Source of the DNA: Papio anubis
Taxonomy: Eukaryota > Chordata > Mammalia > Primates > Cercopithecidae
Reading direction: 5' to 3'
DNA: 64,000 nucleotides
Assembly: GCF_008728515.1 (NCBI RefSeq)
Contig: NC_044978.1
Span: forward strand, 8,748,452 to 8,812,451
The position numbers and the translations under genes were made by a program. Within the stretch, counting starts at the first letter, position 1. Every line of letters begins with the position of its first letter. The notes under the pieces were generated by a model. That model was not told the origin of the DNA. It was given only the letters and a program-made list of their open reading frames with translations, and searched no databases. This document shows positions 23,801 through 33,354 of this stretch, in pieces.

Positions 23801-24274
23801 AGATGGGTAGAGGAAAAGGAGTTTTTTCATCCTCTACAGAGTGAACATGTTTGTTAACATGAGTGTTTTAAAAGAGTATAAAGGACATAGACTTTATAAA
23901 GCTATGTAAATATCACAGACTTGATCCTACATTCTAATAGTATGTTTTAGTTTTATTAGATAAAATGAGTCATGGGAAGAGAATGAAAAGGCCTAGCATG
24001 TAAGATTCTAATACATTTATACTACAAAATATGAGTATTAACATATAGAAAATAAAATTTGGAAGTCAAGTTTTGAGATTTTCAGCAAATATATATAAAA
24101 CATATAAGTAATACAAACTGTTTTCATAGTTAATACAATTAAGGTTTTAATAGATATTCTAACTAAATTAATAGATATAATTACTAGTTATGCATTATGT
24201 TACAAATTCTAGACATAATATAAAAGATCATTTTTATCTTATTAATACTTAAAATACAGTATAATGTTTCTATA
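23801..24274. other. Unassigned AT-rich DNA
   Basis: AT-rich with no repeat or gene recognised. It forms the upstream flank of the HERV-H provirus, ending in CTATA. Confidence 0.45.
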
Positions 24275-24711
24275 TGTCAGGCCACTGAGCCCAAGCCAAG
24301 CCATCGCATCCACTGTGACTTGCACATATACACCCAGATGGCCTGAAGTAACTGAAGAATCACAAAAGAAGTGCAAATGCCCTGCCTCGCCTTAACTGAT
24401 GACATTCCACCACAAAAGAAAATGGCCGGTCCTTGCCTTAAGTGATATTATCTTGTGAAATTCCTTTTTCTGGCTCATCCTGGCTCAAAAGGCTCCCCCA
24501 CTGAGCACCCCCACTCCTGCCTGCCAGAGAACAACTCCCCTTTGACTGTAATTTTCCTTTACCTACCCAAATCCTATAAAACGGCCACACCCTTATCTCC
24601 CTTCGCTGACTCTCTTTTTGGACTCAGCCCACCTGCACCCAGGTGAAATAAACAGCCATGTTGCTCACACAAAGCCTGTTTGGTGGTCTCTTCACACAGA
24701 CATGCATGACA
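24275..24711 (+). repeat. HERV-H 5' LTR (LTR7-type)
   Basis: It runs from TGTCAGGCC to ATGACA (437 bp). Promoter signs are a TATA-type box CCTATAAAACGG near 24573 and, downstream, the GGTGAAATAAACAGCC polyadenylation signal near 24644. LTR7 in human drives transcription in pluripotent cells through bound factors such as OCT4, KLF4 and LBP9 (family knowledge, not shown here). Compared with the 3' LTR it lacks short blocks of 4, 3 and 8 bases. Confidence 0.93.
24573..24580 (+). promoter_or_regulatory. TATA-type box of the 5' LTR
   Basis: CCTATAAAA sits about 70 bases before the AATAAA signal, the usual U3/R arrangement in this LTR family. Transcription would run rightward into the provirus. 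Confidence 0.6.
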
Positions 24712-24714
24712 TTT

Positions 24715-24732
24715 TGGTGCTGTGACTCAGAT
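24715..24732 (+). other. Primer binding site, histidine-tRNA type
   Basis: TGGTGCTGTGACTCAGAT lies three bases after the 5' LTR. It matches the 18-base complement of the tRNA-His 3' end except for two C/G to T/A transitions at CpG positions. The primer specificity is what gives HERV-H its letter. Confidence 0.9.
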
Positions 24733-25180
24733 CGGGGGTCCTCCCTTGGGAGCTCAATCCCCTGTCTTCCTGCTCTTTGCTCCATGAGAAAAATCCACAT
24801 AGGACCTCTAGTCCTCAGACCAACCAGCCCAAGGAATATCTCACCAATTTTAAATAGGGTAAGCGGCCCCTTTTTACTCTCTTCTCCAACCTCTCTCTCT
24901 ATCCTTCAACCTTTTTCTCCCTTCAATCTTGGCGCCACTCTTCAATCTCTCCCTTCTCTTAATTTCAATTCCTTTCATTTTCTGGTAGAGACAAAGGAGA
25001 CACGTTTTATCCGTGGACCCAAAACGCCAGCGCCGGTCACGCACTGGGGAAGGCAGCCTTCCCTTGGTGTTTAATCATTGCAGGGACGCCTCTCTGATTA
25101 CTCGCCCACATTTCAGAGGTGTCTGACCACGCTGCAGGGATGCCTGCCTTGGTCCTTCAACCTTAGCGGCAAGCCCCACC

Positions 25181-25444
25181 TTTCTGGGGGAGGGGCAAGC
25201 ACCCCGAACCCTTCTTTCCCTGTCTCTACCCCTTCTCTGCCTTTCTGGGGGAGGGGCAAGCACCCTGACCCCTTCTCTCCCTGTCTCTACCCCTTCTCTG
25301 CTTTTCTGGGGGAAGGGCAAGAACCCTGACCTCTTATTTTTGCACCCCGACCTCTTATTTTTGTGCCCCAATCCCTTACTTCCGCGCCCCGATCCCTTTC
25401 CCACTTTTCTGGAGGGCAAGAACCCCCGAACTCCTTCTCTCTGT
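25181..25444 (+). repeat. Minisatellite-like repeats in the HERV-H leader
   Basis: A 61-bp unit beginning TTTCTGGGGGAGGGGCAAGC recurs at 25181, 25242 and 25303, and a shortened copy begins near 25402 (TTTTCTGGAGGGCAAG). Between the last two lie about three 22-bp units of the CCCCGACCTCTTATTTTTG type. The open frames here (83, 114 and 103 codons) are repeat-driven. The AluY at 25461 landed at the end of this array. Confidence 0.85.
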
Positions 25445-25453
25445 GTCTCTACT

Positions 25454-25460
<7 letters not shown>

Positions 25461-25485
<25 letters not shown>

Positions 25486-25755
25486 GAGACGGAGTCTCGC
25501 TCTGTCGCCCAGGCTGGAGTGCAGTGGCCGGATCTCAGCTCACTGCAAGCTCCGCCTCCCGGGTTCCCGCCATTCTCCTGCCTCAGCCTCCCGAGTAGCT
25601 GGGACTACAGGCGCCCACAACCGCGCCCGGCTAATTTTTTTGTATTTTTAGTAGAGACAAGGTTTCACCGTGGTCTCGATCTCCTGACCTTGTGATCCGC
25701 CCGCCTCGGCCTCCCAAAGTGCTGGGATTACAGGCGTGAGCCACCGCGCCCGGCC
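25461..25755 (-). mobile_element. Young monkey-type AluY inserted in HERV-H
   Basis: This is an antisense, CpG-rich Alu flanked by perfect 16-bp repeats GTCTCTACTCTCTTTT at 25445-25460 and 25756-25771. It carries the same GATCCGGCCACTGC state (sense strand) as the copy at 5371. Compared with the full Alu consensus it has a short deletion in the left-arm 'ccatcctggctaacacgg' region, since text passes directly from 'caccgtgg' to 'tctcgat'. It post-dates the provirus and dates it as older than this Alu burst. Confidence 0.95.
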
Positions 25756-25793
25756 GTCTCTACTCTCTTTTATCTGGGCTTGCCTCCTTCACT

Positions 25794-27034
25794 ATGGGCA
25801 ACCTTCCACCCTCCATTCCTCCTTCTTCTCCCTTAGCCTGTGTTCTTAACTTAAAACCTCTTCAACTCACATCTGACCTAAAACCTAAATGTCTTGTTCT
25901 ACAATGTCGCTTAACCCCAATACAAACTTGACAGTAGTTCCAAATAGCCAGAAAACAGCACTTTGAATTTTTCCATCCTACGAGATCTAAATAATTCTTG
26001 TCGTAAAATGGGCAAATGGTCTGAGATGCCTGACGTCCAGACATTCTTTTACACATTGGTCCCTCCCTAATCTCTGTTCCCAATGCAACTCATCCCAAAT
26101 CTTCCTTCTTTCCCTCCCGCCTGTCCCCTCAGTCCCAACCCCAAGCGTCGCTGAGTCTTTCCAGTCTCTCTTTTCTACAGACCCCTCTGACCTCTTCTCT
26201 CCTCGCCAGGCCGAGTTAGGTCCCAATTTTTCCTCAGTCTCTGCTCCCCCACCCTATAATCCTTTTATCACCTCCCCTCCTCACACCCCGTCTGGCTTAC
26301 ACTTTCATTCCAGGACTAGCCCTCCACGACCTGCCCAGCAATTTCCTCTTTAAAAAGTGGCTAGAGCTGAAGGCATAGTCAAGGTTAATGTTCCGTTTTC
26401 TTTATCCGACCTCTCCCACATCAGTTAGCATTTAGGCTCTTTTTCATCAAATATGAAAAACCCAGCTCAGTTCATGGCCTATTTAGCAGCAACTCTGAGA
26501 CGCTTTTCAGCTCTAGACCCTGAAAGGTCAGAAGACTGTCTTATTCTTAATATGCATTTTATTTTATTACCTAATCTGCTCCCAATGTTAAATAAAGCTC
26601 CAAAAATTAAATTCCGGCCCCCAAACCCCACAACAGGACTTAATGAATGTTGCCTTCAAGGTGTACAATAATAGAGTAAAGGCAGCCAAGTAGCACCTTA
26701 TTTCTGAGTTGCAATTCCTTGCCTCCACTGTGAGACAAACCCCAGCCACATCTCCAGCACACAACTCCAAATGCCTGAACCGCAGCTGCCAGAGGTTCCT
26801 CCAGAACCTCCTCCCCCAGGAGCTTGCTACAAGTGCCGGAAAGCTGGCCACTGGGCCAAGGAATGCCCGCAGCCCGGGATCCCTCCTAAGCCGTGTCCCA
26901 TCTGTGCGGGACCCCACTGGAAATCGGACTGTCCAACTCGCCCTGCAGCTACTGTCAGAGCCCCTGGAGCTCTGGCCCAACACTCTCTGACTGACTCCTT
27001 CCCAGATATTCTTGGCTTAGCGGCTGAAGATTGA
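25794..27034 (+). pseudogene. gag: HERV-H gag remnant
   Basis: Gag would build the retroviral core. A start codon at 25794 followed by Gly-Asn (the type of N-terminus that is myristoylated) opens a frame that stops after 45 codons at 25929. A matrix/capsid-like stretch resumes at 26453-26671 and a nucleocapsid stretch at 26771-27034, in one frame separated by stops. The nucleocapsid keeps two zinc knuckles near 26826-26931: a standard C-x2-C-x4-H-x4-C and a second, shorter one with C-x2-C-x3-H-x4-C. At least one frameshift separates the start from the later parts. Not translatable as a whole. Confidence 0.85.
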
Positions 27035-27079
27035 CGCTGCCCCATCTCTTTGGAAGCCTCCTGGACCATCACAGGCGCT

Positions 27080-27340
27080 TTGGGTAACTCTCACAGTGGA
27101 AGGTAAGTCTGTCCCCTTCTTAATCAATACGGAGGCTACCCACTCCAAATTACCTTCTTTTCAAGGGCCTGTTTCCCTTGCTCCCATAACTGTTGTGGGT
27201 ATCGATGGCCAGGCTTCTAAACCCCTTAAAACTCCCCAACTCTGGTGCCAACTTGGACAGCATTCTTTTATGCACTCCTTTTTAGTTATCCCCACCTGCC
27301 AGTTCTCTTATTAGGCCAAGACATTTTAACTAAATTATCT
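27080..27340 (+). pseudogene. pro: HERV-H protease remnant
   Basis: A 72-codon frame at 27096-27314 matches a retroviral aspartic protease. The active-site triad normally Asp-Thr/Ser-Gly reads Asn-Thr-Glu here (in 'LINTEATHS'), so the catalytic aspartate is lost. The flap region follows in 'ITVVGIDGQ'. The frame differs from that of the nucleocapsid and ends early. Inactive. Confidence 0.85.
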
Positions 27341-27499
27341 GCTTCCCTGACTATTCCTAGGCTACAGCCACACCTCATTGCTGCCTTTTCCACCAGTTCA
27401 AAGCCTCCTTCACATCCTCCCCTCGTATCCCCCGACCTTAACCCACAAGTATAGGATACTTCTACTCCCTCCTTGGCAATAGATCATGCACCCCTTACT

Positions 27500-29180
27500 A
27501 TCTCATTAAAACCTAATCACCCTTACCCCACTTGACGCCAATATCCCATCCTGCAGCACGCTTCAAAAGGATTAAAGCCTGTTATCGCTTGCCTGCTACA
27601 ACATGGCCTTTTAAAGCCTGTAAACTCCCCTTACAATTCCCCCCATTTTACCTGTCCTAAAACCAGACAAGGCTTACAGGTTAATTCAAGATCTCTGCAC
27701 CTTATCAACCAAATTGTCTTGCCTATCCACCCCATAGTGCCCAACCCATATACTCTCCTATCCTCAATTCCTCCCTCCACAACCCAGTATTCTGTTCTGG
27801 ATCTCAAGCATACTTTCTTTACTATTCCTTTACAGCCTTCATCCCAGCCTCTCTTCGCTTTCACTTGGACTGACCCTGACACCCATCAGGCTTAGCAAAT
27901 TACCTGGGCTGTACTGCTGCAAGGCCTCACAGACAGCCCCCATTACTTCAGTCAAGCCCAAATTTCTTCCTCATCTGTTACCCATCTCGGCATAATTCTC
28001 ATAAATACACACTTACTCTCCCTACTGATCGTGTCCGGCTAATCTCCCAAACCCCAGTCCCTTCTACAAAACAACAACTCCTTTCTTTCCTAGGCATGGT
28101 TAGTGCGGTCAGAATTCTTACACAAGAGCCAGGACCGCGTCCTGTAGCCTTTCTGTCCAAACAACTTGACCTTACTGTTTTAGCCTAGCCCTCACATCTG
28201 CACGCAGTGGCTGCCACTGCTTTAATACTGTTAGAGGCCCTAAAAATCACAAACTATGCTCAACTCTCTACAGTTTTCATAACTTCCAATATCTATTTTC
28301 TCCCCCCAACCATAGCTCAGGACAATGCTTATGCTGATAAGTTAGATAAAAAAAGCAGCTAGCGTTCCAACTTCTATCCCTCACAGCAGTGTTTCTCCTT
28401 CATATCGGCCACTCCCACCTACTCCCCCCCGCTGAAACTTCCACCTATCAATCTCTTCCCACACAAGGCATTCTTAGACCAGGGAAAATATCTCCTTCCA
28501 GCCTCACAGGCCCATTCTATTCTGTCGTCATTTCATAACCTCTTCCATGTAGGTTACAAGCTGCTAGTCCACCTCTTAGAACCTCTCATTTCCTTTCCAT
28601 CATGGAAATCTGTCCTCAAGGAGATCACTTCTCAGTGTTCCATCTGCTGTTCTACTGCCCCTCAGGGATTGTTCAGGCCCCCTCCCTTTCCTACACATCA
28701 AGCTGAAGGATTTGCCCCTGCCCAGGGCTGGCAAATTGACTTTACTCACATGCCCAGAGTCAGAAAACTAAAATATCTCTTAGTCTGTGTAGACACTTTT
28801 CACTAGATGGGTAGAGGCCTTTCCCACAGGGTCTGAGAAGGCCACCGCGGTCATTTCAGACATAATTCCTTGGTTTGGCCTTCCTACCTCTGTACAGTCT
28901 GATAACGGACCAGCCTTTAATAGTCAAATCACCCAAGCAGTTTCTCAGGCTCTTGGTATTCAGCGAAACCTTTATATCTTTTACTGTCCTTAATCTTCAG
29001 GAAAGGTAGAATGGACTAATGGTCTTTTAAAAACACACTTCACCAAGCTCAGTCACCAACTTAAAAAGGACTAGACAATACTTTTGCCACTTTCCTTTCT
29101 CAGAATTCAGGCCTGTCCTCGGAATGCTACAGGTTCCAGCCCATTTGAGCTCCTGTGTGGACACTCCTTTTTATTAGGTC
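27500..29180 (+). pseudogene. pol: HERV-H pol remnant (RT, RNase H, integrase)
   Basis: Reverse-transcriptase text appears near 27675 (RLIQDL) and 27797 (VLDLK, with the first catalytic Asp). The later YxDD box is not found: the text passes from 'HYFSQAQ' near 27940 to 'THLG' near 27985, implying an internal deletion. RNase H-like text lies around 28130-28370. Integrase motifs are visible as the VDTF aspartate near 28788, QSDNGPAF near 28895 and SGKVEW near 29000, in the D,D,E order of the catalytic core. Multiple stops and frameshifts break all parts, for example right after VDTF. Confidence 0.85.
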
Positions 29181-29359
29181 CCAGTCTCATTCCAGACACC
29201 AGAACAACTTGAACTATACCCCAAAAACTTAGAGCATAAAAACTCACCAACCAAACAAGTAATTATGCTGAACCCCCTTAGGCTGTCTCTAATTAGATGT
29301 CCTAGGTCCTCCCAATTCTTAGTCCTTTAATACCTGTTTTTTTCTCCTTCTCTTATGTT

Positions 29360-29510
29360 GTGTCTTCCGTTTAGTTTTTCAATTCATACAAAACCGCATC
29401 CAGGCCATCACCAATCATTCTATACGACAAATGTTTCTTCTAATGACCCCACAATATCAACCCTTACTACAAAATCTTCCTTCAGCTTAATCTCTCCCAC
29501 TCGAGGTTCC
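29360..29510 (+). pseudogene. env: HERV-H env C-terminal remnant
   Basis: Only ~460 bases separate the integrase end from the 3' LTR, far too little for env. A short stretch near 29370-29490 ('FIQNRIQAITNHSIRQ') resembles the cytoplasmic end of a gammaretroviral transmembrane protein. The surface and fusion regions are absent, as in the common deleted HERV-H class. Confidence 0.55.
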
Positions 29511-29628
29511 CACACCGCCCCTAATCCCGCTTGAAGCAGCCCTGAGAAACATCGCCCACTCTCCATACCACCCCCCCAAAAATTTTCGCCACCCCAACAC
29601 TTCAACGCTATTTTATTTTTCTTATTAA

Positions 29629-29644
29629 TATAAGAAGGCAGGAA
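29629..29644 (+). other. Polypurine tract
   Basis: ATAAGAAGGCAGGAA lies immediately before the 3' LTR. It is the plus-strand primer position, interrupted by one pyrimidine. Confidence 0.6.
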
Positions 29645-30096
29645 TGTCAGGCCTCTGAGCCCAAGCTAAACCATCGCATGCCCTGTGACTTGCATGCATA
29701 CGCCCAGATGGCCTGAAGAAACCGAAGAATCACAAAAGAAGTGCAAATGCCCTGCCTCGCCTTAACTGATGACATTCCACCACAAAAGAAGTGAAACTGG
29801 CCGGTCCTTGCCTTAAGCGATGATATTATCTTGTGAAATTCCTTTTCCTGGCTCATCCTGGCTCAAAAGTCTCCCCCACTGAGCACTTTGTGACCCCCAC
29901 TCCTGCGCACCAGAGAACAACTCCCCTTTGAATGTAATTTTCCTTTACCTACCAAATCCTATAAAATGGCCCCACCCTTTCCTCCCTTCGCTAACTCTCT
30001 TTTTGGACTCAGCCCGCCTGCACCCAGGTGAAATAAACAGCCATGTTGCTCACACAAAGCCTGCTTAGTGATCTCTTCACACCGACACGAATGACA
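29645..30096 (+). repeat. HERV-H 3' LTR (LTR7-type)
   Basis: It runs from TGTCAGGCC to ATGACA (452 bp). It keeps the TATA-type CCTATAAAATGG near 29956 and the AAATAAACAGCC polyadenylation signal near 30030. By eye it differs from the 5' LTR by roughly 30 substitutions plus indels of 4, 3 and 8 bases over about 430 aligned bases. The same orientation and terminal structure confirm one provirus. Confidence 0.93.
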
Positions 30097-31044
30097 CTAA
30101 ATATCTGTATATTAATGTACGGTGATTATTCATTAGTATGTCATATAACAAAATCCGTATTAACTTAGAAATCATTACAAAAGCAAAGACTAAACATTTG
30201 GATAAGTAACATAGACTTTAGACAATGAAAGAGTCTTTAAAATCACTGCAGAAGTTTAAGATAAAATGATATTTGTGTAATAAATAGTACAAATACTAAT
30301 TTGTATCTATATTTGAGAGACTTTTTCGTTTTTCCTGACATTAACCCAGCTCTCCAGCCTCTTACTAATTTCTCTGGCTTGGGCCTGCTTGTCTTTCATT
30401 CTGGTGGTATTCTTGAGTTAGCCTTTAGAGGTCTGACAGTTGAAAATTACTTTATAGTGACAGGTCTTTGACTCTAAATTTTAGCTGGGATCGTCACTTG
30501 CCTATCTATCTCGGCCTCTGAAAAACCAAACACATCATCCAGATCAAGGGAATTAATTATTCTATTATTTTTCTAACCATTCAATTCTGCTTATGGAATC
30601 CCATTTTAAGCAGGGAATTGATAAACTGTCGTAGGTACACCCTAGCTTTCAAATTCATATGAAAAACTGAAGCCATCAAGTTTAACATCTCTTAATATTT
30701 TTGGCCTCACACCTGCCAAGTCAACTTAGCACGTTGATACCCACTATCTCATACTTCTTTCAAGGCTCAGAAGTGGGGGGCTTTCAGTGTTGACAGAGCT
30801 CATCCCTTTACTGTGTACTTGGTTCTACTTTGGAGTCTTCCCTCTGACTACTTTCCCCATGCTGGGATTCTTCTATCCTACTCTTTCTTTCCTGTATGTA
30901 TGTATTCTGGCTATGTTTGTAGAAACTCTAAACATCTTTAGATCTCTTCTAAAAAACAGACCACAGCTTCCTACCAAAGAACTAGTTTATTTCCTTTATA
31001 TAACTTATGAAAATGTTACCATATTTACTTGTTTATGACAGTCT
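30097..31044. other. Unassigned DNA
   Basis: AT-rich 3' flank of the provirus, followed by mixed unique sequence. The 83-codon plus frame at 30787-31038 is hydrophobic but starts and ends without gene context, and is treated as chance. Confidence 0.4.
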
Positions 31045-31800
31045 CCTCATATTAGCCCAGGGCTGCTTTGTGTGCAAGTAGTTGAAAACACAAGCAAACG
31101 TATCTTATGCAAAAATGGAAACTTACTGGCTCGAGTAATTGCGAAGACCTGGGGCAGAACTAGCTTACGTGCAACTTGAAGTAGGAGAAAAAACAGGACC
31201 TCGATCCTGTCTATCGCAGTTCTTAGGAGTAGTTCCCTACGCTGGTTCCCCCGCCCACATGCAATGGCCACCTGGCCGGCGCCGTGGCTCAAGCCTGTAA
31301 CCTGCACTTTGGGAGGCCGAGGCGGGTGGATCACGAGGTCAGGAGATCAGACCATCCTGGCGCAACATAGTGAAACCCCGGGCTCTCTACTAAAAAAATA
31401 CAAAACTAGCCGGGCGTGGGGTGGTGGCGGGAGCCAGTCCCAGCTACTGTAGAGACTGGAGGCAGGAGAATGGCGGGAACCCGGGAGGCCGGAGCTTGCA
31501 GTGAGTCGAGATCGCTACCACTGCACTCCAGCCTGCATACAGCGTAGACTCCTCACCAAAAAAAAAAAAAAAAAAAAAAAAAAAGGCCACATCTTTATAT
31601 AGCCATTCACCCCATATCTTCATAATTCCAGGACCAACACCAAAATTTATTATTCTTCCTTGCGTCTTAAGCAAAAGCCCTAATCATGATTAAATTGTTA
31701 GGTTACATGCTTGCCCTTGAACCAATTACTATGGCTGTGGGTGATGAAATATGCTGATTGCCTAAAGACTAGTCACATTCCTACTCCTGTCATCTTAGGT
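31045..31800. repeat. Old interspersed repeat of unknown family, split by an Alu
   Basis: The text before the Alu ('gtagttgaaaacacaagc', 'atggaaacttactggctc') and after it ('gaaatatgctgattgccta') reminds me of a common ancient mammalian repeat that continues across the insertion. I cannot name the family. Confidence 0.35.
31274..31584 (+). mobile_element. AluY with an unusual cluster of indels
   Basis: A sense Alu with the monkey-type GTGGCTCAAGCC head and a 27-base A tail, so apparently young. Yet it has at least six small insertions or deletions against any Alu: for example 'gtaacctgcacttt' (missing bases of the 'atcccag' word), 'ccccgggctctct', 'gggcgtggggtggtgg', 'gggagccagtccc' and 'gatcgctaccactg'. 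Flanks AATGGCCAC and AAAGGCCAC are the likely target duplication. The indel load does not fit its few substitutions and suggests base-calling or assembly error. Confidence 0.85.
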
Positions 31801-31904
31801 AGTGACAGTTTGAGCAAATTGACTAACATGGGAGAGGAATGAGTCTTCCAAAGCCAATTCAAGGCAATTTTATTGTAGTACCGGAAAGTAGATGATGATC
31901 CACA

Positions 31905-32030
31905 AAACACTGTAAGCTTTGAAAGGACAGGGTTCATAACTCTTGTTCCTCATAATATCCCTAGTGTCTAACATAGCACCTGGACGATAGAAAATTCCTG
32001 AAATAGCTGAATGAATAATGCATGAGTGCA
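31905..32030 (+). repeat. L2 LINE 3'-end fragment
   Basis: 'gtaagctttgaaaggacagg', 'atatccctagtgtctaacat', 'agcacctggacgatag' and 'gaatgaataatg' follow the sense L2 3' terminus. Confidence 0.65.
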
Positions 32031-32279
32031 TTGCCATTGTTTCCCACCTCTTATCTCTTCTTCAGCTCCAGACCAGTCCATACATGTGTGTCTCTACCGC
32101 AGGTCTGTGTTGATGTTGTGTTAGCAAGTTAAAGTCAGCATGTGCAAAGATAAACTGATCAAGCCCCTCTCTAAACATTTTCCTGTTTCTATGACTCTTC
32201 CGTCAATGAAAAGCATTGTTGCCTTTGTACATAATCACTAAGATACTGCTATCCTTGACATACTTCCAACATATTCCTT

Positions 32280-32720
32280 AATCACCAGTTTCTGATAGTT
32301 CTGTACCTGAACACCTATTATATCAATTTCCTCCTCCTACTCACACATTGACATCTTATCCTGGTTCTGCTCATTATCTAGGTTCCTTTCTGATTTTCCT
32401 TTATCCGATGGCATCCCCTACACACAGCTTTCAACATGGTTCTTCTGAAAGAAAATCTGATCATGTCAGTCTTCTTTTAAAAACTCTTCGGTGGTTCCAC
32501 ATTATCCAGAAGTTAAATTCTAAATCCCTGAATGTGGTCCAATATAAGCCTCATCTCTTACCAAATATCAAACCCCCTCTGTGGCTTCAAAAAATTACTT
32601 ATAGTTCTAATGATAAAGTGACATCCTACCCCCGTCTTTTGCTCCTACACTTCCTTTTATTTTCTGAGAAATCCATCACTACATAGCTTCAACACACTTC
32701 ACAAGAGTCACGTTTGCTCT
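32280..32720 (+). repeat. L2 LINE fragment
   Basis: 'tctgatcatgtcagtcttct', 'ttaaaaactcttcggtggtt' and 'aagttaaattctaaatccc' follow the sense L2 sequence near the end of its coding region. The 112-codon plus frame at 32348-32686 partly covers it and is L2-derived, without an intact domain. Confidence 0.6.
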
Positions 32721-32915
32721 GAAATATTTTGGCAATTCTATCTTCTCCTCCAAAATATTATTGAAAACTTCGTCCTTGCATTGAATGGTAGGTCTGAATA
32801 GATAACATCTATGATTATTTTTTGCCATTTTTTTGATCTCCAATAAAAGTCACCCTCAAAATTAAACATTTCAAAATAAAGAAACTAGATGAAACTACCA
32901 ATTGTGATATGAGAT

Positions 32916-33349
32916 TGTCAGGTCTCTGAGTCCAAGCTAAGCCATCATATCATATCCCCTGTGACTTGCAGGTATACATCCAGATGGCCTGAAGCAATTG
33001 AAGATCCACAAAAGAAGTGAAAATAGCCTTAACTGATGACATTCCACCATTGTGATTTGTTTCTGCCCCACCCTAACTGATCAATGTACTTTGTAATCTC
33101 CCCCACCCTTAAGAAGGTTCTTTGTAATTCTCCCCACCCTTGAGAATGTACTTTGGGAGATCCACCCCCTGCCCGCAAAACATTGCTCCTAACTCCACCA
33201 CCTATCCCCACACCTATAAGAACTAATGATAATCCCACCACCCTTTGCTGACTCTCTTTTCGGACTCAGCCCGCCTGCACCCAGGTAAAATAGCCTTGTT
33301 GCTCACACAAAGCCTGTTTGGTGGTCTCTTCACACGGACGCACGTGACA
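32916..33349 (+). mobile_element. Solo LTR7-type LTR (HERV-H family)
   Basis: It runs from TGTCAGGTC to GTGACA (434 bp) between perfect 5-bp repeats GAGAT (32911-32915 and 33350-33354), so it is a clean solo LTR left by recombination between two LTRs. Its U3 differs from the provirus LTRs: it lacks part of the shared middle block and has instead about 2.5 tandem units of ~31-33 bases (33085-33170, TGTACTTTGTAATCTCCCCC type). The polyadenylation signal is damaged (GGTAAAATAGCC where the provirus has GGTGAAATAAACAGCC). It probably belongs to a different LTR7 subfamily (LTR7B, 7C or 7Y), not resolved here. Confidence 0.93.
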
Positions 33350-33354
33350 GAGAT

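Larger units (their letters stand above)
24275..30096 (+). mobile_element. HERV-H (RTVL-H) type endogenous gammaretrovirus provirus, defective
   Basis: This is a ~5.8-kb provirus with both LTRs, a histidine-tRNA-type primer binding site, leader, gag, pro and pol remains, a short env remnant, a polypurine tract and a 3' LTR. The LTR7-type ends and the primer site identify HERV-H. Flanks CTATA (24270-24274) and CTAAA (30097-30101) match at 4 of 5 positions and are the likely target duplication. Every gene is broken by stops and frameshifts, and most of env is missing, as in the abundant deleted HERV-H form. A young AluY interrupts the leader. It has no protein-coding capacity; transcription from the LTR is the only plausible remaining activity. 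Confidence 0.93.

Noticed and set aside
24658..25074. 138-codon frame beginning inside the 5' LTR
   Set aside because: It crosses the LTR, the primer site and the leader, where no retroviral protein starts, and has no domain.
25075..25419. 114-codon Arg/Gly-rich minus-strand frame
   Set aside because: It is the translation of the 61-bp leader repeats, with a biased composition that comes from the repeat.
26771..27034. A possible host CCHC zinc-knuckle gene
   Set aside because: It lies between HERV-H LTRs, in the expected gag position, and has the double-knuckle layout of a retroviral nucleocapsid; it is a provirus remnant.
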